NCBI RefSeq assembly: GCF_002797935.1
Contig: NZ_PGER01000001.1
Coordinates: 1,612,001 to 1,676,000, forward strand
Direction of reading: 5' to 3'
Length of the DNA: 64,000 nucleotides
Source: Flavobacterium sp. 1
GTDB taxonomy: Bacteria > Bacteroidota > Bacteroidia > Flavobacteriales > Flavobacteriaceae
The translations under genes and the position numbers were made by a program. This document shows, one piece after another, positions 53,631-61,800 of the stretch. Positions within the stretch are counted from its first letter, which is position 1. Each line of letters opens with the position of its first letter. The notes below the pieces were generated by a model. That model had not been told where the DNA came from, did not search any database, and was given only the letters and a program-made list of their open reading frames with translations.

Positions 53631-53738
53631 ATACCATTTAGAAATATAAAACAGTTTTTTATTTAACCTCACCTCACTCCACCACTCTCCAAAGAAGAGG
53701 AAGATAGAATTGGATTATTTTATATTTCTAAATGGTAT
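53631..53738. mobile_element. MITE-like element with 21-bp perfect terminal inverted repeats
   Basis: The 21 bases at 53631-53651 (starting ATACCATTTAGAAAT) are the exact reverse complement of 53718-53738 (ending ATTTCTAAATGGTAT). The 108-bp unit lies between the convergent pfl operon and ppx, and has no coding capacity. Its ends resemble those of the 101-bp unit at 8084-8184. Nothing encodes a matching transposase in the window. Confidence 0.55.
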
Positions 53739-53766
53739 TAGTTCTACTCAATTTTTATCTGCAAAA

Positions 53767-54657
53767 TTAAATTTTGCCATAATACATCGCTTTTACAATA
53801 CCATCTGACAGTCCAATTTTTGGAACATAAATCTGTCTGGCTCCGCTCCACTTCATTGCATTTAAATAAATCCGGGTTGCAGGTACGATAACGTCTGCCC
53901 TATCAGGATTCAGTCCTAACTGAGAGATTCTTTGCTCATAAGTCAAGGAATTCAAATAAGCATATTGAGCATTTATGTAAATGTATGACAAAGGTTTTTC
54001 CTGTAGCTTTCCAGACATTTTAAATAATTTATTGATATTCCCGCCTGAACCTATCAAAGTAACTTCTTCATAATCGGCAGTATTTTGTTTAATCCATTTT
54101 TCTATTTCTTCCCAAACAACATCACAAACCATTTCATTTAACAGCCGAACAGTTCCTGCTTTAAACGATCTTGAATTCACCATTTTTCCGTTAGAAAATA
54201 ATGTAAATTCAGTGCTGCCACCACCAACATCAACAAATAAATAAGTTTCATCAGTTTTTAATAAGTGATGTAAATCAGTTGAAGCTATTATCGCGGCTTC
54301 TTTTTTACCGTCAATAATTTCTATTTTTATGTCAGCTTTCTTTTTTATCAAAGCTACAACCTCTTTGGCATTATAGGCTTCACGCATAGCCGATGTAGCA
54401 AATGCCATATAACGTTCTACTTTATGCACTTTCATTAACAAATTGAAAGCTTTCATTGCATCGACCATTCGATCTATATTCTCAGGAGAAATTTCACCAA
54501 CTGTAAAAGCATCCTGTCCTAAACGAATAGGGACACGAACTAATGAACTTTTATTAAATTGTGGATCTTTATCATCTTCTTCTACAATATTGGTAATCAA
54601 TAAACGCATGGCATTCGATCCAATATCGATAGCAGCATATTTTTTAATTTTAATCAT
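53767..54657 (-). CDS. ppx: Ppx/GppA family exopolyphosphatase/pppGpp phosphatase
   Basis: A 296-residue ASKHA-fold phosphatase: AAIDIGSNAMRLLI (phosphate-1 loop), FATSAMREAYN, VDVGGGSTEF (phosphate-2 loop) and LIGSGGNINKL. It is the short form without the C-terminal HD-type domain, as is common in Bacteroidota. It hydrolyses terminal phosphates of polyphosphate or the gamma phosphate of pppGpp. Gene order sixA-like, ppk1, ppx suggests coordinated making and breaking of polyphosphate; it lies 41 bp from ppk1. Confidence 0.92.
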   Translation of the reverse strand: MIKIKKYAAIDIGSNAMRLLITNIVEEDDKDPQFNKSSLVRVPIRLGQDAFTVGEISPENIDRMVDAMKAFNLLMKVHKVERYMAFATSAMREAYNAKEVVALIKKKADIKIEIIDGKKEAAIIASTDLHHLLKTDETYLFVDVGGGSTEFTLFSNGKMVNSRSFKAGTVRLLNEMVCDVVWEEIEKWIKQNTADYEEVTLIGSGGNINKLFKMSGKLQEKPLSYIYINAQYAYLNSLTYEQRISQLGLNPDRADVIVPATRIYLNAMKWSGARQIYVPKIGLSDGIVKAMYYGKI

Positions 54658-54698
54658 ATTCTTTAGGATGCGATTTAATTCGGTATGTTAGCGTTATT

Positions 54699-56774
54699 TT
54701 AATCTTCTTTCAATTCTTCAATCAGTTCTACTTTTCGCTGGTAATATTTATAAGTTTCCCATTGTGCCCTGAAAATTGGATTATCACCTCTGACTCTATA
54801 TTTATTATCCAGTTTATATGAATGATATCTGGCTTTTACATTCCCTTTCCAGCCAATATCAAAATTATCGATCAATTCATTTTTTATTTCCTGATCATAA
54901 ATTGGGCAGGTTACTTCGACTCTTGCGTCAATATTTCTAGTCATTATATCTGCAGAAGAAATATATACATCAGTAAATCCAGCATTGCCAAAAATATAAA
55001 GCCTTGAATGTTCTAAATAATTATCAACGATGCTAATAGCTTCAATATTCTCACTCAAACCTTTAACCCCTGGGATTAAAGAACAAATACCTCTCACTTC
55101 TAATTGAATTTTCACTCCGGCATTACTTGCTTCATACAATTTATCAATCATAGCTAAGTCAGACAAGCTATTCATTTTTAATTTCATGTAAGACTTTCTG
55201 CCAGCCAAAGCATGGGCAATTTCTCTGTCAATTAATTTTGTAAAGCGATTTCTGGTGTACTGTGGTGAAACAATAAGATGTTTATAACGCTGTACTTTGT
55301 AATTCGTATCAAAAAAATCAAATATTTTAGATATGTCTTTCAAAATTTGAGGATGGCATGTAAAAAGTGTCACATCTGTATAAATTTTGGCTGTAGATTC
55401 ATTAAAATTTCCAGTCGAAATAAAGCCATATCTTTTAATTTTATTTTTTTCATGCCTTTCAATTACACAGACTTTACTATGAACTTTCAATCCCTTTATA
55501 CCAAATATGAGTTCTATGCCTTCGGTCTGCATTTGCTCTGCATAAGAAATATTTGAAGCTTCATCAAAACGCGCCTGTAATTCAATTTGGACAATTACTT
55601 TCTTTCCGTTTTTTGCGGCATTAATTAATGAGCTTATAATTTGAGAATTTTTGGCTAATCTATATAATGTAATTTTAATGGAACTTACTTTGGGATCCAA
55701 AGCTGCTTCACGCAAAAATTTAATTAAATAAGAAAACGACTGATAAGGAGCGTTCAATAAATAATCTTTCTCAGCAATTTTACCTAGAATACTTCCTTCA
55801 AGACTTAATCCGGGTATTGGAAGCGGATCATTTTTTTGATATAACAAATCAAATCTTCCAAGATTAGGAAAATCCATGTAATCTCTCCTGTTGTGATATC
55901 TTCCTCCAGGAATAATACTGTCAGTAGAATCAATGTTCATTTTGTCAAGAAAAAATTTAAGGGTATCCTTGCTAATCTCCTGATCATAGATAAAACGCAC
56001 TGGCTCCCCTATCCTTCTGTCCTTAACACTGGTAGATATTTTTTCGAGCATACTTTTACTTAAATCACTGTCAATATCTAATTGGGCATCTCTGGTGATT
56101 TTTATCATGTGAGCCGAAACGCTTTCATAATTAAAAATATTAAAAATACTGCTCAAATGCATTCGGATAACATCGTCAATCAAAATAACATATTGCTTTT
56201 CGTTACTTGAAGGCAATACGACAAAACGATTAATCATTTTAGGCATTTCAATGATAGCGTAACGCACTTCCTGATTTTTTTTCATCACAAGTTTTACGGC
56301 CAAATATCCTAATGAATCTTTTAAAATAGGGAATTCTGCTAGATCATTTAAAATGATAGTAACAAGTTCCGGACTTAACTTTTGTATAAAAAAATCTTTT
56401 AAAAAAATTTCTTGTTCTTTATTAATATCATTTTCATGAATAATAAAGATATTTTCGGTTTCTAGCTGTTCTTCGATGTTATTAAGTATTCTTAAACTTT
56501 CGGACTGCTGCTGAATAACAATTTTTGTAATATCTTTAATTAATTGTTGTGCTGTTACCCCACCAAAATATTTTTCGCCCGAAATACCACTCAAACTTAA
56601 TCGTCTGATAGCAGCAAATCTGACTCTAAAAAATTCATCCAAATTATTTGAAAATATTCCTAAAAACCGTAGTCTGTCAAGTAAAGGAACTGTATCATCC
56701 GAAGCTTCCTGAAGTACTCTGGCATTAAAAGCCAGCCAGCTTTTCTCTCTATCAATATATTTTTGTTCAAACAC
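54699..56774 (-). CDS. ppk1: Polyphosphate kinase 1
   Basis: A 691-residue full-length PPK1. The N-terminal domain starts YIDREKSWLAFNARVLQEA. The catalytic pair of phospholipase-D-like domains carries HSKVCVIER (the autophosphorylated histidine) and FISTGNFNE, with ARFDEASNI as a metal/phosphate site. It polymerises the gamma phosphate of ATP into polyphosphate. It is preceded by the sixA-like gene with a 6-bp gap and followed by ppx, so all three are one operon. Confidence 0.97.
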   Translation of the reverse strand: MFEQKYIDREKSWLAFNARVLQEASDDTVPLLDRLRFLGIFSNNLDEFFRVRFAAIRRLSLSGISGEKYFGGVTAQQLIKDITKIVIQQQSESLRILNNIEEQLETENIFIIHENDINKEQEIFLKDFFIQKLSPELVTIILNDLAEFPILKDSLGYLAVKLVMKKNQEVRYAIIEMPKMINRFVVLPSSNEKQYVILIDDVIRMHLSSIFNIFNYESVSAHMIKITRDAQLDIDSDLSKSMLEKISTSVKDRRIGEPVRFIYDQEISKDTLKFFLDKMNIDSTDSIIPGGRYHNRRDYMDFPNLGRFDLLYQKNDPLPIPGLSLEGSILGKIAEKDYLLNAPYQSFSYLIKFLREAALDPKVSSIKITLYRLAKNSQIISSLINAAKNGKKVIVQIELQARFDEASNISYAEQMQTEGIELIFGIKGLKVHSKVCVIERHEKNKIKRYGFISTGNFNESTAKIYTDVTLFTCHPQILKDISKIFDFFDTNYKVQRYKHLIVSPQYTRNRFTKLIDREIAHALAGRKSYMKLKMNSLSDLAMIDKLYEASNAGVKIQLEVRGICSLIPGVKGLSENIEAISIVDNYLEHSRLYIFGNAGFTDVYISSADIMTRNIDARVEVTCPIYDQEIKNELIDNFDIGWKGNVKARYHSYKLDNKYRVRGDNPIFRAQWETYKYYQRKVELIEELKED

Positions 56775-56780
56775 TTTTAT

Positions 56781-57266
56781 TTATTTTAAATCTCTGGGGA
56801 ATACTGTTTTTTTTGTTTTGCCATTACTAATAATGTTCCAGTTTTCATTATCAAATTCTATATGGACAAATCCAGCTGTAGGTACATTATCAATGTAAAC
56901 ATCTCCAAATTTATTAACAAAATTTGTAATAGCCTCGTTATGTCCGAATATTATTATGTTATCATTACCATTACTTTCAGACTTAATGATCTTTTCTAAT
57001 TTTCTTTCATCGAAAGTATATAGGTCATCTTTGTAAATAATACTTTCTAAAGGGAAATTTATATTCTGCGCAAAAATCATGGCTGTTTCTACAGCTCTTT
57101 CGGCAGTACTGCTCCATATAGTATATGTTTTTGGCAAAACTTTATTAATATGTGAAGAAACCAAATGGGCGTTTTGCATCCCTTGTGAGGTTAAAGGCCT
57201 GTCCTTATCATGTAAAGGAGCTTCCCAGCTTGACTTTGCGTGCCGAATTAAGATTAAGTTTTTCAT
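56781..57266 (-). CDS. SixA-like histidine phosphatase
   Basis: A 161-residue cytoplasmic protein of the histidine phosphatase superfamily. The catalytic RHAK motif is in LILIRHAKSSWE, followed by RPLTSQGMQNAHLV and IIFGHNEAITNFV with the second catalytic histidine. SixA removes phosphate from phosphohistidine proteins in E. coli. As first gene of the polyphosphate operon it might act on a phosphohistidine (PPK1 itself works through one) or on small phosphorylated molecules; this is speculation. Confidence 0.88.
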   Translation of the reverse strand: MKNLILIRHAKSSWEAPLHDKDRPLTSQGMQNAHLVSSHINKVLPKTYTIWSSTAERAVETAMIFAQNINFPLESIIYKDDLYTFDERKLEKIIKSESNGNDNIIIFGHNEAITNFVNKFGDVYIDNVPTAGFVHIEFDNENWNIISNGKTKKTVFPRDLK

Positions 57267-58479
57267 ACATTAAAATATTATTTTTTTAAATACAACAGCT
57301 GTGTTAAAAACACAGAGCCAGCTTTGCAAAATGAATTTTAGAAATCAAATTATTACAATTAAACTAAATAATTTATGATTAAAACACTTTAGCAAAATCA
57401 TTAGGGAATTACAATTTACAAAAAAGTTTAGAATATTGAACTTAATTTTTATTTGAAATTAAAGTCTTTCGGTTATCGCCCAATTGATTCAATATACTAA
57501 AAATTTTACAAAGACTTATAAATAAACACACTAAGCATGGATACACTCCTCTAAAAATTAGATTTATAAAAATAAAACTGTCTCTATATAAATTAAAACT
57601 TTGGAAGTCCAAAATTTTTCATACAATCTAATCAATTAATAAATCTGATGCTTATTTAGAAATTTTTATTCTTAAGCAAAATAATGACATTATGGTATTA
57701 TTTGATTATTTTGAAAAATTTACATTTAATTATTCATACAATTAGTACATATATTTTATATAAACAAAAATTAATTAACAATTTATTTATTATATTATTA
57801 AAATATTCATGCTTTTTCAAATATAAATTCTTACACACCAAACTCTTCAACGATTATTTAGGTTTTTCAAAGGGAAACATATTTTAATATAAACATTCTT
57901 TCTATATTTGACATACAAATTACCGATATGGTAATGATTATTTGAAAAAAAAAATTAATATCATAAAAAATACTTGAGCTTTACGCTCGTTGTTATTAAT
58001 TAGAAAATAATACTATTTTGATTTAGTTCCCAAATATGAATCAAAAAGGAAATTAGAAAGTATATCTGTTTTTATTTATTTCATGCACCCAGAATTTTGA
58101 TTCAGTACCTAAATCTGAATCAAAATAGAAATTAAAAGTATATCTGTTTTTATTTATTTCATGCACCCAGAATTTTGATTCAGTACCTAAATCTGAATCA
58201 AAATAGAAATTAAAAGTATATCTGTTTTTATTTATTTCATGCACCTATAATTTTGATTCAGTACCTAAATCTGAATCAAGATAGAGATCAAAAAGTATAT
58301 CTGTTTTTATTTATTTCATGCACCTAGAATTTTGATTCAGTACCCAAATCTGAATTAAAACTTAAAAAACATTCCTACCTAACTATCTATTGATTAAGAT
58401 TTGATTTTCAAATCAATGATTTAAAAATTATAAAACTCAAGTCATTCTAAATTATTTATTTACCTAAAAAATCAAGAAT
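57267..58479. other. AT-rich non-coding region with tandem repeat array
   Basis: The sequence up to about 57960 is extremely AT-rich and encodes nothing convincing. It contains small perfect hairpins: CTGTGTT/AACACAG at 57299-57315 and ATTACC/GGTAAT at 57919-57935, and a -7-like TATATTTG at 57903-57910. The 78-bp tandem repeats follow at 58014-58360. Confidence 0.5.
58014..58360. repeat. Five-copy 78-79-bp tandem array, each unit with an 11-bp-arm palindrome
   Basis: Units begin with the motif TTTTGATTCAG at about 58017 (variant), 58096, 58174, 58252 and 58331. Spacings are 78 or 79 bp, and the units are nearly identical. Each contains TTTTGATTCAG and CTGAATCAAAA as arms of a hairpin with a 9-bp loop, followed by a conserved AT-rich tail including ATTTCATGCACC. 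The array lies about 0.5 kb upstream of the adhesin gene. It is not a CRISPR array: there are no distinct spacers. Confidence 0.8.
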
Positions 58480-58743
58480 ATGATACTCAAAACTACTTTA
58501 AACCAATTACATGATTTTTTTTCGAATAATATTCAAAAAACAATCCTATTTTCATCTTCCTTTCTTGAAAAAAAAATATGGTCGCTCCTATTTGAAATTT
58601 CAGGTATATCCGTATCGGGCATTAATTCGACAACAACTTTTATGAAATCTGCTTTTGATGTACATCAAACAGAAAAAAACGGAAAATTTAAAGGTACTCC
58701 TCCTGAAGGAATGTATTACATACTATACGTTTCAATATATTGA
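58480..58743 (+). CDS. Hypothetical small protein (87 aa), uncertain
   Basis: An open frame of 87 residues from an ATG at 58480, starting MILKTTLNQLHDFFSN and ending YYILYVSIY. It has no signal peptide, no transmembrane helix and no motif I recognise. It lies between the repeat array and the adhesin gene. Base composition alone could give such a frame by chance, though the balanced residue content in the middle leaves open that it is real. Confidence 0.25.
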   Translation: MILKTTLNQLHDFFSNNIQKTILFSSSFLEKKIWSLLFEISGISVSGINSTTTFMKSAFDVHQTEKNGKFKGTPPEGMYYILYVSIY

Positions 58744-58898
58744 ATTTCAGAAAACAAACTTATTCTTTTATCTCATTATCTGTAAATACTTTAAAGTAAT
58801 TACTCATTTGGTATGCCTTATTATTTGGCTCCATATAGAATAATTACTTAGAATCTTTTCTCATATCATTTAGGTTATTAACCTTAAAATAATTAAAA

Positions 58899-61800
58899 AT
58901 GAAAACAATTTTTACTCATTCTACAAAATTAGTTACACTTTTAGTCTTAAGTTTTATAAGTTTTTCTTCAGCAGTTGCCCAAACAGCACCTGTTATTTTC
59001 CCATATAATGGTTTTGATATTGACGGTAATCTTAAGGCAAACACCCCAACTGCAGATGTAGGTGACTGGATATCAGGAACTGGTGGTTCAGGTCAATTTG
59101 TATTCAATAATGATGGAAGTGCCGTAAACACGGTAACAACCTACAGATTTACGGATGCATATAATTCCACTGGCGACAATATTTTTACTGGTGGTGGAAA
59201 ATTTGACGATAACCCAAATACCCTATGGAGCTGGACAAACTCAAAACCTGGAGGAAAAGGAGATATCAATAATGTTTTGATACACTTGGGAGTTGATACA
59301 AACAATAAGCAATGGTTAATTATTGCCAGTGATAGATTGGTAACAACCGGAACTAGTTATATTGATTTTGAATTTTTTAAAAACCCAATATCTGCGAATG
59401 CCGGGGGAAGCTTTACGCTAGCCGGTGGAAGAACCGTTGGAGACATTTTACTTTCGGTTGAATATTCCAACGGTGGTAGCACGGCGAATGTAAAATTTTA
59501 CAGATGGAATGGATCTGGGTATTCATTGGTTACCGATTCTGCAGCTAATGCTTTTGGAAAAACAAACATAGCTACTGTGGATACAATAGCAGGAACCGCT
59601 TTTGGCACAAGTCAATATACTGCCTACCAATTTGTTGAGGCAGCAATAAACATAAGTGCTTTCTTAGAACTTAGCGATCCATGTGAAGGCGCAGAATTTG
59701 GTTCGGTTTTAATAAAAACAAAATCTTCGGATTCACCATCAGCGGCATTAGATGATTTTGCAGGTCCTTATCCAATAAAATTGGTTTTAGGAACCGCTAG
59801 CATCAGCTATGGTGACGGCAGTTTTTGTAAAAACGAGGGGCTTGTGAATGTATCCTTAAGCGGTGTTACCGGAGGAACATTTTCAGCTCCATCAGGACTA
59901 ATTATTAATTCAACTACCGGACAAATTGACATTACCAATAGTACATCTGGTACATACACAGTTACTTATTCGTTCTCAACTGGTGGCTGTCCAAAAACAG
60001 TAACCACATCTGTTTCGATTAATCCTATGCCCATAGCTGCTATTGGCTCTGTTGTGAACGCAAGCTGCAATAGCGGAACTAACGGTTCAGCAACTGCTTC
60101 AGCAACCTCAGGAACTTCTCCATATTCATATAGCTGGAACACCACCCCTGTTCAAATCACCGCAACAGCAACTGGACTTGGCGCAGGAACATATACCGTA
60201 ACTGTAACTGACATTAAAGGTTGTACCGATACAGAACAAGTAACCATTACCGAACCAAGTACTACTTTGGCCCTTGGGGCTTCTTCTAAAACTGACGCTT
60301 CCTGTTTTGGTGACAGCACCGGATCGGTGACAGCTGGAACAGTGACAAACGCTGTGGGAACCGCAACATATTCTTGGAGAAACTCAAGCAATATAGTTGT
60401 GGGAACCACCGCAACTGTAAGCAACCTTCCACAGGGGATTTATACCTTGACCGTAAGCGATAACTGTTTCACCCGAACCAATTCAGTAACCATTGATCAA
60501 CCTAGCGTAGCTTTAAGTGCCTCCATCACTGCACAGACCAATGTGTTTTGCTTTGGCAACAATACCGCAAGCGTAACGGTCGCTGGGGCTAATGGAACTG
60601 CGCCTTATACTTATTCTAAAGACGGAATAGCATTTGTCGCAAGCGGTACATTCAGCGGTCTTACTGCTGGACCATATACCATTACCGTGAAAGATGCCAA
60701 CGGATGTACCACGACACAAGCCGTAACCATCACTCAGCCAACTGCTGCATTGAGTGCCTCCATCACAGCGCAGACAAATGTGCTTTGTTTTGGCAACAAT
60801 ACCGCAAGCGTAACAGTGGCTGGTGCTAACGGAACTGCTCCCTATACTTATTCTAAAGACGGAATAACATTTGTCGCTAGTGGCACATTCAGTGGGCTTA
60901 CTGCAGGGCCTTACACCATTACGGTGAAAGACGCTAATAGCTGTACCACAACGCAAGCAGTAACCATCACTCAACCAGCCATAGCTTTAAGTGCCTCCAT
61001 AACAGCGCAGACCAACGTGCTTTGTTTTGGAAACAATACGGCAAGCGTGACTGTGGCCGGAGCAAGCGGAACTACTCCCTATACTTATTCTAAAGACGCA
61101 GTAACCTTTGTGGGAAGCGGCGTATTCAGCGGTCTTACTGCTGACCCTTATACCATTACTGTAAAAGATGCCAACGGATGTACCACGACACAAGCTGTAA
61201 CCATCACTCAGCCAACTGCTGCATTGAGTGCCTCCATCACAGCGCAGACAAATGTGCTTTGCTTTGGCAACAATACCGCAAGCGTAACCGTAGCTGGTGC
61301 CAACGGAACTGCTCCCTATACTTATTCTAAAGATGCGGTAACCTTTGTCGGAAGTGGCATATTCAGCGGACTTACTGCTGGTCCTTACACCATTACTGTA
61401 AAAGATGCCAACGGATGCACCACTACTCAAGCCGTGACCATCACGCAACCAGCTGCTGCATTAACAGCCTCCACCACAGCTCAGACCAACGTGCTCTGTT
61501 TTGGCAACAATACGGCAAGCGTAACGGTGGCTGGAGCAAACGGGACATCTCCTTATACTTATTCTAAAGATGCAGTAACCTTTGTGGGAAGCGGTACATT
61601 CAGCGGTCTTACTGCTGGTCCTTACACCATTACCGTAAAAGATGCCAACGGGTGTACCACGACACAAGCCGTAACCATCACTCAGCCAACTGCTGCATTA
61701 ACAGCTTCCATCACAGCGCAGACCAATGTGCTTTGTTTTGGCAACAATACGGCAAGCGTAACGGTGGCTGGGGCTAACGGAACTTCTCCTTATACCTATT

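Noticed and set aside
57684..57887. Plus-strand 67-residue frame in the AT-rich gap
   Set aside because: Composition is almost entirely Leu/Ile/Tyr/Phe/Lys/Asn as expected from random AT-rich DNA, with no motif or supporting signal.
58053..58244. Minus-strand frame with a 26-residue tandem peptide repeat
   Set aside because: It arises because the DNA repeat unit is 78 bp (26 codons). The 79-bp spacings at both ends of the array break the frame, and no signal or domain is present.
58014..58360. CRISPR array
   Set aside because: The whole 78-bp unit is conserved including the parts that would be spacers, and no cas gene is near.
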